From: Methylobacterium aquaticum | Lineage (GTDB): Bacteria; Pseudomonadota; Alphaproteobacteria; Rhizobiales; Beijerinckiaceae | Assembly: GCF_016804325.1 (NCBI RefSeq) | Contig: NZ_CP043627.1 | Span: forward strand, 4,105,001 to 4,169,000 | Direction: 5' to 3' | DNA length: 64,000 nt | Part shown: in pieces, positions 25,193 through 33,975 of the stretch | Position numbering within the stretch: position 1 is the stretch's first letter | Layout of the letters: the number at the start of each line of letters is the position of its first letter | The notes under the pieces: model-generated | The model's input: the letters and a program-made list of their open reading frames with translations, nothing else | Databases searched by the model: none | What the model was told of the DNA's origin: nothing | Made by a program: the position numbers and the translations under genes

Positions 25193-25513
25193 GTGAGAAC
25201 CGTGATGACCGCGGCCCTGGCCGCCCTGACCCTCGGCCTCGGCGTCGCGCCCGCCTTCGCGCAATACGGCTATGGCGGCTACGAGGACGACCGCCCGCGC
25301 CGCCGCTACGAGGAGCGCTACGACTACGACCGCCCGCGCTACCGCCGCGACGATTACGAGCGCCGGGGCTACCGCGAGTATGGCGGCGGCCGCATCGGCC
25401 GGATCTGCGTCACCGCCCGCGGCAACTGCCCGACCCGGCCGGCGCCGCTCAACAGCTCCTGCGGCTGCGAGGTTCCGGGCTTCGGCTTCAAGCGCGGCGC
25501 CATCGGGTACTGA
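25193..25513 (+). CDS. small secreted Tyr/Arg-rich protein
   Basis: A 106-residue protein with a signal peptide ending AFA-Q near residue 23. Residues 25-68 are Tyr/Arg/Asp-rich (repeated YxxDRPRxRR and YERRGYREYGG), then a short Cys-containing end (ICVTARGNCP, SSCGCEVPG) with four or five cysteines. It resembles small envelope proteins of Hyphomicrobiales. An ATG at 25205 is possible. No known function. Confidence 0.65.
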   Translation: MRTVMTAALAALTLGLGVAPAFAQYGYGGYEDDRPRRRYEERYDYDRPRYRRDDYERRGYREYGGGRIGRICVTARGNCPTRPAPLNSSCGCEVPGFGFKRGAIGY

Positions 25514-25552
25514 CGTCTTTTTGGCAGACTGATCCGAGGTCTCCGCCCCGGA

Positions 25553-26404
25553 TCAGTCCCAGATATCCGCGTTCAGGATCTCGTGCGCCAGCGCCCGGCT
25601 CGGCTCGCGGTGGAGCCCGGGCCCGGACAGGACGAACTCGACATCGGCCAGCCGCGGCAGGTCCGGATGCGCCAGTTCCTGCAAGCCGTCCGGGATCAGG
25701 CTGCGGGGCTGCGCCATCAGGCCGACCCCGGCGAGCGCCGCGGCGCGCAAGCCGCTGAGGCTGGCGCAGGTGCAGGTGATGCGAAAAGCCCGGCCCTCCT
25801 GGGTGAGCGCGGCCAGAGCCACCGCCCGGGTGATGCTGGGCGCCGGGAAGCTCGCGAGCGCCACCGGCTCGCCCCGCTCCGGCAGGGCGGTGGGGAGCCC
25901 GACCCAGACCAGCCGGTCGCGCCGCACCAGCATGCCTTGCGTCTCGCCGACATGGCGCTTGCCGAGCACGAGGTCGAGTTCGCCGCGCGCCAGCGCGTCG
26001 TGCAGGAAGCCGGTCAGCGCCACGCTCAGTTCGAGGTCGACCGACGGGTGGGCCTCGCGGAAATCGCGCAGGACCTCCGACAGCCGGCTCTGCACGAAAT
26101 CCTCCGAGGCGCCGAAGCGCACCTTGCCCCGCACCGGGCCGCCGGAGAGCGCTCGCTCCAGCCGCTCATGGGCGTCGAGCACCGTGCGGGCGAAGCCCAG
26201 GACCGTCTCGCCCTCCGGGGTCAGGGCCACCGAATGGGTGTCGCGCGCCACCAGCCGGTGGCCGACCTGCGCCTCCAGGCGCTGGACGTGCTGGCTCACC
26301 GTCGACTGGCCCAGCCCGAGCTGCTCGGCCGCCCGGCTGAAGCTGCGGCTGCGCACCACCGCCGCCAGGGTGCGCAGCAGCACCGGATCGATCAGGCGGG
26401 TCAT
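25553..26404 (-). CDS. LysR-family transcriptional regulator
   Basis: A 283-residue LysR protein. The N-terminal winged helix reads DPVLLRTLAAVVRSRSFSRAAEQLGLGQSTVSQHVQRLEAQVG, and the rest is the periplasmic-binding-protein-type effector domain (VRGKVRFGASEDFVQSRL). Divergent to the bile-acid-symporter-family gene 150 bases away, so it is the likely regulator of that gene. The ATG at 26419 is five codons upstream. Confidence 0.9.
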   Translation of the reverse strand: MTRLIDPVLLRTLAAVVRSRSFSRAAEQLGLGQSTVSQHVQRLEAQVGHRLVARDTHSVALTPEGETVLGFARTVLDAHERLERALSGGPVRGKVRFGASEDFVQSRLSEVLRDFREAHPSVDLELSVALTGFLHDALARGELDLVLGKRHVGETQGMLVRRDRLVWVGLPTALPERGEPVALASFPAPSITRAVALAALTQEGRAFRITCTCASLSGLRAAALAGVGLMAQPRSLIPDGLQELAHPDLPRLADVEFVLSGPGLHREPSRALAHEILNADIWD

Positions 26405-26555
26405 GGCGGCTCTCGGCATCCTGCATGAACGACGCGCAGGTTATCGTATTTCACGATAACTGTAATCCTCGCACCCCGCGTACCCATCCGGGCGCCCGCC
26501 GGCTAGGAAGATCGGAACCCTTCTCGACACGTCCTTCCAGACCCTCCGGCCCGCC

Positions 26556-27590
26556 ATGCTCTCGCGCTTTCGTCCCGACACCTTCACGCTGATGATCGTC
26601 GGCGCCCTGATCCTCGGCAGCCTCCTGCCGGTGCAGGGCCGGGCGGCCGAATGGCTCGGCGTCTTCGCCGACGGCATGATCGCGCTTCTGTTCTTCCTGC
26701 ACGGCGCGCGCATCGACCGGCAGACGGCGCTCGCCGGCCTGGTGCATTGGCGCCTGCACCTCGTGGTCTTCGCCTCGACCTTCGCGCTGTTCCCGATCCT
26801 CGGGCTGGCCGCCGGCCTGCTCAGCCCGGCCCTGCTGACCCCGGCGCTCGCCGCGGGCGTCCTCTTCCTCTGCGTCCTGCCCTCCACGGTGCAATCCTCC
26901 ATCGCCTTCACGTCGGTAGCGGGCGGCAACGTGCCGGCGGCGATCTGCTCGGCCTCGGCCTCGAACATCCTCGGCATGCTCATCACCCCGCTCCTCGTCG
27001 CGGTGCTGCTGAACACGCAGGGCAGCCACCACAGCTTCGACTGGGGGGCGGTGGGCAAGATCATGGCCCAGCTGCTCCTGCCCTTCGCGGTCGGCCAGCT
27101 CCTGCAGCCGCGCCTCGGGCCATGGCTGACCCGGCACAAGCCCCTGACCATGGTGGTCGATCGCGGCTCGATCCTGCTCATCGTCTATATCGCCTTCAGC
27201 CACGCGGTGGCGACGGGCCTGTGGAGCCGCACGCCCCTGCCGGCGCTCGCCACCATGCTGGTCGTCGACCTCGTCCTGCTCGCCCTGGTGCTGACCATCA
27301 CCACCGCGGCGAGCCGCCTCCTCGGCTTCTCGAAGGAGGACGAGATCACCATCGTGTTCTGCGGCTCGAAGAAGAGCCTCGCCTCGGGCGTGCCGATGGC
27401 GAACGTGATCTTCGCCGGCCAGGATGTCGGCGGCATCCTGCTGCCCCTGATGCTCTTCCACCAGGTCCAGCTCATGGCCTGCGCGACGCTGGCCCGCCGC
27501 TACGCCGCCCGCGCGCAGGCCGTGCTCGCCGCCGAGGGCCCGGACCGGGCCGGCGTGGCGCCCGCGGCGGCGAAGCTCGCGGCGCGTTGA
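26556..27590 (+). CDS. bile acid:sodium symporter family protein (YfeH/SBF-like)
   Basis: A 344-residue membrane protein of about ten helices. The pattern is that of the SBF/YfeH group: LLPVQGRAAEWLGVFADGMIALLFFLHGARI, then SSIAFTSVAGGNVPAAICSASASN and a C-terminal FCGSKKSLASGVPMANVIFAG block, with the crossover motifs that hold substrate and sodium. True substrate unknown. The LysR gene lies opposite. The final 16 bases are repeated twice after the stop (see the repeat at 27575). Confidence 0.9.
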   Translation: MLSRFRPDTFTLMIVGALILGSLLPVQGRAAEWLGVFADGMIALLFFLHGARIDRQTALAGLVHWRLHLVVFASTFALFPILGLAAGLLSPALLTPALAAGVLFLCVLPSTVQSSIAFTSVAGGNVPAAICSASASNILGMLITPLLVAVLLNTQGSHHSFDWGAVGKIMAQLLLPFAVGQLLQPRLGPWLTRHKPLTMVVDRGSILLIVYIAFSHAVATGLWSRTPLPALATMLVVDLVLLALVLTITTAASRLLGFSKEDEITIVFCGSKKSLASGVPMANVIFAGQDVGGILLPLMLFHQVQLMACATLARRYAARAQAVLAAEGPDRAGVAPAAAKLAAR

Positions 27591-27633
27591 GCGAAAGGCT
27601 CGCGGCGCGTTGAACTGGCTCGCGGCGCGTTGA
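27575..27633 (+). repeat. triplicate of a 16-17 base gene end (GCTCGCGGCGCGTTGA)
   Basis: The last codons and stop of the symporter gene, GCTCGCGGCGCGTTGA (27575-27590), recur at 27598-27613 and 27618-27633, separated by 7 and 4 bases. Only the first copy is coding. This looks like slippage-type duplication at a gene end. Confidence 0.75.
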
Positions 27634-27701
27634 CGAAAGATTCACGTCGTCGCGCCAATTTCACGGGGAGCCAAGTTGCGTACCGGCTCTCCTGGATATC
27701 C

Positions 27702-27730
27702 GGCCCCGTCGCGCGTTCCGCGGCGGGGCC
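27702..27730 (+). terminator. GC-rich hairpin after the symporter gene
   Basis: GGCCCCGTCGCG pairs with CGCGGCGGGGCC (one mismatch) around CGTTC. Followed by GTGCCGTTTGTT, weakly T-rich. Lies 112 bases after the stop codon. Confidence 0.45.
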
Positions 27731-27858
27731 GTGCCGTTTGTTGGGCTGTTCGATGTCCTCGCGGTCGTTCCGACTTACGACCTCAAGCTGATCATCTGTT
27801 CGAGCGGACTGTTCCGCCGAAAACGGACAGCGAGCACGGCGATATCCTGCCCTCCCAT

Positions 27859-27972
27859 CTCATCCTGAGGTGTTAGTCGATCGCAGATCGACTGACCTCG
27901 AAGGAGGGCTCCAGATATCACGCGATCCCTGGAGCCCTCCTTCGAGGCTGCTTCGCAGCACCTCAGGATGAG
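27859..27972. repeat. long interspersed palindromic repeat, family A, copy 2
   Basis: Arms CTCATCCTGAGGTG and CACCTCAGGATGAG flank the inner arms GAAGGAGGGCTCCAG and CTGGAGCCCTCCTTC. It matches copy 1 at 21655-21777 in both arms; the loops and the TCGATCGCAGATCGA insert differ. Placed between genes, with no sign of a transposase. Confidence 0.8.
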
Positions 27973-28090
27973 GTCGAGGGTGGAGCCTCGTTTACCACGA
28001 TATCTCGTGCTTCATTAACCCTGTCGCTTCAGCCGTCACACACCATCCACCGCTAATCTCCCGGGCGCCATCACCGGAAAAAGGCGCCCG

Positions 28091-29326
28091 ATGACCACGT
28101 TCGTCCTGCCGCGCCGCGACCTTGCGGCGGTGCCGTTCCTGTCGCTGCTGCGCGGCTTCGGCCACGTCCTGATGGCGGCGTTCATCTTCTTCGCCTGCTT
28201 CGCCTTCTCGGACACCTCGCCCTACGACATCGTGGCGATCCCGACGATCGTGCTCTGGGTCCTGCTGGGCGTGCGGCTGTACCGGGGCGCGGTGCCCCTC
28301 GTCCTGGTGCTCCTCGTCTTCGTGGGCGCCACGGTCGTCGCCTTGATGCCCTATCTCGACGAGGATCTGCCGCCGGTCTGGACGGTGCAGCTGTGCTACC
28401 TCGCCGTGACCGGCATCTTCTTCGCGATGTTCTTCTCCGACGACAGCGATCGTCGGGTCGAGGCCGCCCTCAAGGTCTACACCGCCAGCGCGCTGTTCTG
28501 CGCAAGCCTCGGCATCGGCGGCTATCTCGAGCTGATCGGCAACGAGAAGCTGTTCAGCATGTATGGCCGCGCGTCGGGCACGTTCCAGGATCCGAACGTG
28601 TTCGGCTCGTTCCTGTCGCTCGGCGCACTCTACCTGATGCACAACCTGCTCACCGGCCGCGCCCGGCGCCCGCTCCTGTCGGCCTTGGGCCTCTTCATCC
28701 TGCTCGCCGGCGTGTTCCTGTCGTTCTCCCGCGGCTCCTGGGGCGGCACCCTGGTGGTGAGCGGGCTGATGGTCCTGATGCTCTACCGCACCAGCGCCCG
28801 CGCCCTGCGCCGCCGCATCGTGCTGCTCGCCGCCCTCACGGCGGGGTTCGGGGCGGTGGCGCTCGTGGGCCTGCTCTCCGTCGGCAGCGTCGGCGAGACC
28901 TTCGCCAAGCGCGCCGCGGTCACCCAGGATTACGACGAGGGCGAGACCGGCCGCTTCGGCAACCAGCTGCGCGGCATCGGCATGCTGATCGAGGACCCCC
29001 TCGGCATGGGGCCCCTGCGCTGGCGCCGCACCTTCAACCTCGAGCCGCACAATTCCTATATCGGCGCCTTCTCCAACGGCGGCTGGGTCGGCGGGGTCGC
29101 CTTCGTGTTCCTGGTGCTGATGACGAGCCGGGTGGGTTTCCGGCTGATGAGCCAGGATACGCCCTACCGGCGCCACGCCCAGATCGCGTTTCCGGCGCTG
29201 CTGATGTTCTTTCTCCAGGCGGTGCAGATCGACATCGAGAAGTGGCGCCACGTCTACATGATGCTCGGCATCGTCTGGGGCCTCGAGGCGGCCCGGGTGC
29301 GGTGGCTCGCCGGCGGCGAGGCGTGA
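28091..29326 (+). CDS. O-antigen ligase/Wzy-type polysaccharide polymerase
   Basis: A 411-residue polytopic membrane protein with about eleven helices and the Wzy_C/O-antigen ligase pattern: GTFQDPNVFGSFLSL, a large loop segment FSRGSWGGTLVV, and the later NLEPHNSYIGAFSNGGWVGG with the conserved His. It is likely to polymerise or ligate an exported polysaccharide at the periplasmic face. No glycosyltransferase genes lie nearby, so it is a stand-alone gene here. Confidence 0.85.
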   Translation: MTTFVLPRRDLAAVPFLSLLRGFGHVLMAAFIFFACFAFSDTSPYDIVAIPTIVLWVLLGVRLYRGAVPLVLVLLVFVGATVVALMPYLDEDLPPVWTVQLCYLAVTGIFFAMFFSDDSDRRVEAALKVYTASALFCASLGIGGYLELIGNEKLFSMYGRASGTFQDPNVFGSFLSLGALYLMHNLLTGRARRPLLSALGLFILLAGVFLSFSRGSWGGTLVVSGLMVLMLYRTSARALRRRIVLLAALTAGFGAVALVGLLSVGSVGETFAKRAAVTQDYDEGETGRFGNQLRGIGMLIEDPLGMGPLRWRRTFNLEPHNSYIGAFSNGGWVGGVAFVFLVLMTSRVGFRLMSQDTPYRRHAQIAFPALLMFFLQAVQIDIEKWRHVYMMLGIVWGLEAARVRWLAGGEA

Positions 29327-29333
29327 GGGCGTC

Positions 29334-29777
29334 TCAAGCCGCGAGGGCCCAGCCCCGATCGGTCTCGCGCAGCCGCAGGTCCGCCCGCGGCTGCGGCTCC
29401 AGGCTTGCGAGCCGCTCGACCATGCGGCGCACCGAGCCGTCGCCGCCGACAAAGTCGGCGTAGAGAGCCCGCAGCAGGTGATCGACCGGGCCCGGCACGG
29501 CCTGCCCGCGAGCCTTCTCGTAGCGGCGCAGGGTCTGCTCCGTGGTGCCGAGGAGCCCGGCGAGCGCCCGCTGGCTCAGCTCCATCTCGATGCGCAGGAA
29601 GCGCAGTTCGGCCCCCGTCAGCGGCGCGGCCGCGTCGATCAGGCAGCGGCCGATGGCGGCGTGCAGGCCGTGAACGTCCTCGATCGACACGGCGGTGCCG
29701 TGGCTCGTCTCCAGCAGGTGAAAACCGTTCTCCAGATGCACGTTGTCCAGGCCGCTCTCGACGTAGTGGTAGGCCAT
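29334..29777 (-). CDS. helix-turn-helix antitoxin (MqsA/YgiT-like, no zinc site)
   Basis: A 147-residue protein. The N-terminal 50 residues (MAYHYVESGLDNVHLENGF) replace the zinc-binding part of MqsA and have no cysteine pairs. Residues 68-115 are an XRE-type helix-turn-helix (LSQRALAGLLGTTEQTLRRYEKARG). Pairs with the DUF4258 gene 11 bases upstream, the toxin-first order of MqsRA-like loci. Probably autoregulates. Confidence 0.8.
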   Translation of the reverse strand: MAYHYVESGLDNVHLENGFHLLETSHGTAVSIEDVHGLHAAIGRCLIDAAAPLTGAELRFLRIEMELSQRALAGLLGTTEQTLRRYEKARGQAVPGPVDHLLRALYADFVGGDGSVRRMVERLASLEPQPRADLRLRETDRGWALAA

Positions 29778-29788
29778 CGCACACTCCT

Positions 29789-30085
29789 TCAGAACACGGT
29801 GACGATCAGAAGCCGGCGCGGCAGGTCGAACTCCACCACGCAGGTCATCTCCTCGCCTGCGGCATGCCGCGAGACGTTGCAGCGCCAAGCCCCGTTTGCA
29901 ACTTGGTACGGGCCTTCCGAGACCGAGCCCTTCAGCAGGCAATCCACGATCTGCTTGAACGAGATCGCCCGTTGCCGGCCGCGCTTGCGGCCATGCGGCA
30001 GAACGAAGACGCGGGCGCTGTCCTGCGCGATCTCGCGGATCAGCGCTCGGGCGGCCGGGGCAGTGCGCGGCGCTGTATCGTCCAT
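29789..30085 (-). CDS. DUF4258 toxin-like protein
   Basis: A 98-residue protein of the DUF4258 type: a helix (ARALIREIAQDSARVFVLPHGRKRGRQRAISFKQIVDCLLKG), then beta strands NGAWRCNVSRHAAGEEMTCVVEFD and a closing LLIVTVF. The fold is RelE/MqsR-like, so mRNA cleavage is a reasonable guess. The 5' 80 bases (30086-30130) are AT-rich and hold TATCAATATGATAGGTATC, a likely promoter or operator. Confidence 0.78.
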   Translation of the reverse strand: MDDTAPRTAPAARALIREIAQDSARVFVLPHGRKRGRQRAISFKQIVDCLLKGSVSEGPYQVANGAWRCNVSRHAAGEEMTCVVEFDLPRRLLIVTVF

Positions 30086-30271
30086 GACCTATCAATATGA
30101 TAGGTATCCGATCGCCGCAAGGCGCGAGACAGCGGAGGGCCGGCGTCTCGGGACTGGAGCCCGGATGAATATGGGCCTATGTGGGCCATAGCCCACGAAC
30201 GCCGTGTAGCCTCCCCCGTCGTCGTGACGGGTCGAGAGGCTGCGCCGACAGATTGCTCCCTGCGAGACCCG

Positions 30272-31807
30272 ATGTCCAAGCCCGCGAAGGCCGAGAAGGC
30301 CGCCACCCTCAAGCCCCGCCTGCCGCGCGGCCTCGTCGACCGCGGGCCGGCCGAGATCGCCGCCACCCACCGGATGCTCGAAAAGATCCGCGAGAGCTTC
30401 GAGCTCTACGGCTTCGAGGCGGTCGAGACCCCGTTCATCGAATATACCGAGGCTTTGGGCAAGTTCCTGCCCGACCTCGACCGGCCGAACGAGGGCGTGT
30501 TCTCGTTCCAGGACGACGACGAATCCTGGCTGTCCCTGCGCTACGACCTGACGGCGCCGCTCGCCCGCTACGTCGCCGAGCATTTCGACGCTCTCCCGAA
30601 GCCCTATCGCAGCTACCGCGCCGGCTACGTCTTCCGCAACGAGAAGCCGGGCCCGGGCCGCTTCCGCCAGTTCATGCAGTTCGATGCCGACATCGTCGGC
30701 GCCCCCACCGTCGCGGCGGATGCCGAGATCTGCATGATGGCCGCCGACACCCTGGAGCGGGTCGGCATCGGCCGCGGTGACTACGTGGTGAAGGTCAACA
30801 ACCGCAAGGTCCTCGACGGCGTGATGGAGGCCATCGGGCTTGGCGGCGACGACCAGGCCGGGCGGCGCCTCACGGTGCTGCGGGCGATCGACAAGCTCGA
30901 TCGCCTCGGCGCGGATGGCGTGCGCCTGCTCCTCGGCCCCGGCCGCAAGGACGAGAGCGGCGACTTCACCAAGGGCGCCGGCCTCTCGGACGACGCGATC
31001 GAGCGCATCCTGCGCTACGTCTCGTTCCAGGCCGCTCCCACCGAGGGCGGCGACCGCCTCGCCTTCTGGGAAAACTTCTTCGGCGGCTGGGGCGAGGTGG
31101 TCGGTTCCTCCGAGACCGGGCGCCAGGGCATCGCCGAACTGCACGCGATCATGAAGCTGTGCGAGGCGGCGGGCTACGGCCACGACCGGGTGCGGGCCGA
31201 CCCCTCGGTCGTGCGCGGCCTCGAATACTATACCGGCCCGGTCTTCGAGGCCGAGCTGACCTTCCCGGTCGTCAACGAGGACGGCCAGACCGTGCGCTTC
31301 GGCTCGGTGGCCGGCGGCGGGCGCTATGACGGCCTCGTCGGCCGCTTCCGCTCCGAGCCGGTCCCGGCGACCGGCTTCTCGGTCGGCGTCTCGCGCCTGT
31401 TCTCGGCCCTCCAGGTGGTGCGCAGCCCGATCGTGTCGGGTCACGCCGCGCCCGGCCCGGTGGTGGTGCTGGTGCTCGACCGCGAGGAGACCGCCGCCTA
31501 CCAGGCCCTCGTCGCCGCCCTGCGCCAGGCCGGCATCCGCTCGGAACTCTATCTCGGCTCGTCGGGCATGAAGGCCCAGATGAAGTATGCCGACCGCCGC
31601 GGCTCGCCCTGCGTCGTCATCCAGGGCAGCGACGAGCGGGCGAAGGGGGAGGTCCAGATCAAGGACCTGATCGAGGGCGCCAAGGCGGCGGATGCCATCG
31701 CCAGCAACGCCGAGTGGAAGGCCGCCCGCCCGGCCCAGTTCTCTGTGCCGGTGGACGAGATGGTGGCGCGGGTGCGCGAGGTGCTGGCGCGGCATTACGG
31801 GGGGTGA
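30272..31807 (+). CDS. hisS: histidyl-tRNA synthetase
   Basis: A 511-residue class II synthetase that charges tRNA-His. Motif 2 is visible at [29 protein letters not shown], the histidine motifs at [13 protein letters not shown] and GGGRYDGL, and the anticodon-binding domain follows ([20 protein letters not shown]). It is the long form found in Hyphomicrobiales. The ATG at 30272 is used; the frame is open upstream. The gene is hemmed by toxin-antitoxin loci on both sides. Confidence 0.95.
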   Translation: MSKPAKAEKAATLKPRLPRGLVDRGPAEIAATHRMLEKIRESFELYGFEAVETPFIEYTEALGKFLPDLDRPNEGVFSFQDDDESWLSLRYDLTAPLARYVAEHFDALPKPYRSYRAGYVFRNEKPGPGRFRQFMQFDADIVGAPTVAADAEICMMAADTLERVGIGRGDYVVKVNNRKVLDGVMEAIGLGGDDQAGRRLTVLRAIDKLDRLGADGVRLLLGPGRKDESGDFTKGAGLSDDAIERILRYVSFQAAPTEGGDRLAFWENFFGGWGEVVGSSETGRQGIAELHAIMKLCEAAGYGHDRVRADPSVVRGLEYYTGPVFEAELTFPVVNEDGQTVRFGSVAGGGRYDGLVGRFRSEPVPATGFSVGVSRLFSALQVVRSPIVSGHAAPGPVVVLVLDREETAAYQALVAALRQAGIRSELYLGSSGMKAQMKYADRRGSPCVVIQGSDERAKGEVQIKDLIEGAKAADAIASNAEWKAARPAQFSVPVDEMVARVREVLARHYGG

Positions 31808-31862
31808 GGCAGGTCCGCTCCCCGGGCTGCGTCATTGACATAGTTATCTGACAGGCTCAGAG

Positions 31863-32225
31863 ATGAGCGTCGGTTCCCCGTTGCACACGGTCGCCGAGAC
31901 CTCGGCGTTCATCAGGGACGCCGAGGCCGAGCGCATGACGCGGACAAGCCGGCTTGCGCTGAAGGCCATGCTTGCGGCCGATCCGGAGGCCGGCGATCTC
32001 ATCGTCGGCTCCGGTGGCATCCGCAAGGTCCGACTCGCCGGTCGTGGCAAGGGGAAGAGCGGAGGATATCGCGTGTTGACGGCCTATGTCGGGCCCGATG
32101 CGCCTGTCTATCTGCTGGCCGTTCTGAGCAAGGGCGACCGGGACACCTTCAGCGACGCCGAGGTGCAGCAGCTTGCCAAGCTGACAGCCTCGATCAGGGC
32201 GCATTGGAATCGGCGGCAGCACTGA
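31863..32225 (+). CDS. RelE/HigB-type toxin
   Basis: A 120-residue protein of the HigB-2/RelE group: HTVAETSAFIRDAEAERMT, then GDLIVGSGGIRKVRLAGRGKGKSGGYRVLTAYV and PVYLLAVLSKGDRDTFSDAEVQQLAKL. The Arg/Lys-rich RKVRLAGRGKGKSGGYR loop and YLLAVL strand fit mRNA interferases that act on the ribosome. It precedes its helix-turn-helix antitoxin by 26 bases. The local GC content is lower than in hisS. Confidence 0.85.
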   Translation: MSVGSPLHTVAETSAFIRDAEAERMTRTSRLALKAMLAADPEAGDLIVGSGGIRKVRLAGRGKGKSGGYRVLTAYVGPDAPVYLLAVLSKGDRDTFSDAEVQQLAKLTASIRAHWNRRQH

Positions 32226-32251
32226 TCCGCCTCAGCATCGGGGTTGAGCGC

Positions 32252-32551
32252 ATGGCCAGAGACATCTTCGAGAGGACGCTGTCGGCCTTGCAGGAGGCCG
32301 AGGCTCACGCGAGGGGCGAAGCTCCGCCCGGCATGGTCGTCCATATCCCCGATACGATCGACGTCGCCTCCATCCGCCGCCAGACAGGCAAGGCACAGAC
32401 GGCCTTTGCGGCCAGCATCGGTGTCCCGGTCGCGACGCTTCGGCAATGGGAGCATCACCGACGGCAGCCGCAGGGACCCGCTCGCGTGCTGCTGGCGCTG
32501 ATCGAGAAAAATCCGAGGTTGGTGGAGGACATGCTCGGCCAGCCTGAGTGA
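32252..32551 (+). CDS. helix-turn-helix antitoxin (HigA-2/NadS type)
   Basis: A 99-residue protein. An N-terminal helical part (ARDIFERTLSALQEAEAHARG) is followed by an XRE helix-turn-helix: VASIRRQTGKAQTAFAASIGVPVATLRQWEHHRRQPQGPARVLLALI. The ATG at 32252 is the family start (MARDIFERTL); the longer frame to 32204 overlaps the toxin. The TGA stop at 32549-32551 is made by the first bases of a repeated palindromic element. Confidence 0.85.
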   Translation: MARDIFERTLSALQEAEAHARGEAPPGMVVHIPDTIDVASIRRQTGKAQTAFAASIGVPVATLRQWEHHRRQPQGPARVLLALIEKNPRLVEDMLGQPE

Positions 32552-32676
32552 TACCAACGGTCGTTGGAAACGACCTTTGGTTCCGTTCTCGAATTTTCGT
32601 CAAGCCTCTGGCTTGGCATAGAAAATTCGAGATGGCTCAATGGCCGATGCGTCAGCATCTTGGGCCATTGGTATGA
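32550..32676. repeat. palindromic element, family B, copy 1
   Basis: A 127-base element that begins GATACCAACGGTCGTTGG and ends CCATTGGTATG. It is a long imperfect inverted repeat (the inner arms CTCGAATTTTCGTCAAGCC and GGCTTGGC...AAAATTCGAG pair). A nearly identical copy in the opposite orientation lies at 50973-51100. It starts inside the antitoxin stop codon. Confidence 0.85.
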
Positions 32677-32848
32677 CTTCCTCGTTCTGGCGATACCACC
32701 GCCCAAGCGACACTTGTAACAGCGAAACGGCCCGAGGCGCAGAAGAGCGAACTGCGAGCCGCGATCGTCGCCTCCGCACACCCCCACGGTCGCCAAGCCC
32801 GCCCGCGGCTGCTACAGGGCCGTCCGAGATTTGCAGGTGTTGTGACCA

Positions 32849-33975
32849 ATGACGGGTAACGGAGCCGCGGCCCCCGGCCGGCGGCGGCGCACGAGGCGCT
32901 TCTGGCGCTGTTCGAGGACCGGGGCTACGCGCGGGTCGAGCCGCCGGTCTTGCAGCCGGTCGAGCCCTTCCTGGAGCTGTCCGGCGAGGACATCCGGCGG
33001 CGCATCTTCATCACCCAGGACGGCGCCGGGGCGGAACTCTGCCTGCGGCCCGAATACACGATTCCGGTCGGGCGCCACCACCGCGCCGTCGCCGACGGGC
33101 AGGCGGCCGATTACAGCTATCTCGGCCCGGTCTTCCGCCTGCGGGCGGCCGAGCCCGACGAGTTCCACCAGGCCGGCATCGAGTCGATCGGCCGGACCGA
33201 CGTGCCCGCGGCCGATGCCGAGATCCTGGGCCTCGCCCTCGACGGGCTCGACCGGCTCGGGCGCCGCGACGTTCAGGTGCGCCTCGGCGACATGGGGCTG
33301 ATCACCGCGCTCCTCGACGCGCTGAACGTCCAGCCGGCGGCCAAGCGCCGGACGCTGCGGGCGGTGGCCGCCGGCCGCTCCCTCGACGCGATCGCCGCCC
33401 CCGTCGCGGTCGACGCGGCCCATGCCGGCCTGCTCTCGGCGATCCAGGGCCAGGACCCGCAAGGGGTGCGCGCCTTCGTCGAGGACGTGCTCGCCATCGC
33501 CGGCATCAGCCGGGTCGGCGGCCGCACCGCCGGCGAGATCGCCGAGCGCTTCCTCGCGAAGGCCGCGGCGCATGCCGAGGGCGGCGCCGGCCTGGGCGCC
33601 CGCGCCCGCGAGGTGCTCGACGCCTATCTGGCGCTGACCGGCGATCCCGATGCGGCGGCGCTCGCCGCCCGCGACCTCGCCCGCCGGGCCGGGCTCGACG
33701 ATCCGCGGCTCGAGGTGGCGCTCGCCCTGTTCGAGGAGCGCAACGGCTTCATCGCCGCCCGCGGCCTGCCGCTGGAGCGCTTCGTGTTCACCGGGAGCTT
33801 TGCCCGCAACCTCGACTATTATACCGGCTTCATCTTCGAGGTCGCGGAGGAGGGGCAAAAGCCCCTCGTCGGCGGCGGGCGCTACGACGGCCTGCTCCAG
33901 CATCTCGGCAGCACGGACGCCCTGCCCGCCGTGGGCTGCTCGTTCTGGCTCGAACGCCTTGGGGGTGAGCGCTGA
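32849..33975 (+). CDS. hisZ: ATP phosphoribosyltransferase regulatory subunit, apparent frameshift at the 5' end
   Basis: HisZ is a catalytically dead histidyl-tRNA-synthetase-like protein that binds HisG and makes it active in the first step of histidine synthesis. From 32881 the frame is a complete His[22 protein letters not shown], then [16 protein letters not shown] and a C-terminal [27 protein letters not shown]. No start codon is available in that frame. An ATG at 32849 (MTGNGAAAP) lies in another frame, and adding one C to the C5 run at 32871-32875 joins them. hisG overlaps the hisZ stop (TGATG). The gene is normally next to hisS, but a toxin-antitoxin pair and a repeat lie between. 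Confidence 0.85.

Larger units (their letters stand above)
27591..28090. other. intergenic region with repeats and hairpins
   Basis: Holds the two non-coding copies of the gene-end repeat, a GC-rich hairpin at 27702-27730, and copy 2 of the family A palindrome at 27859-27972. The 118 bases before the next start are less GC-rich and should hold the promoter of the polymerase gene. No open frame of note. Confidence 0.5.
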
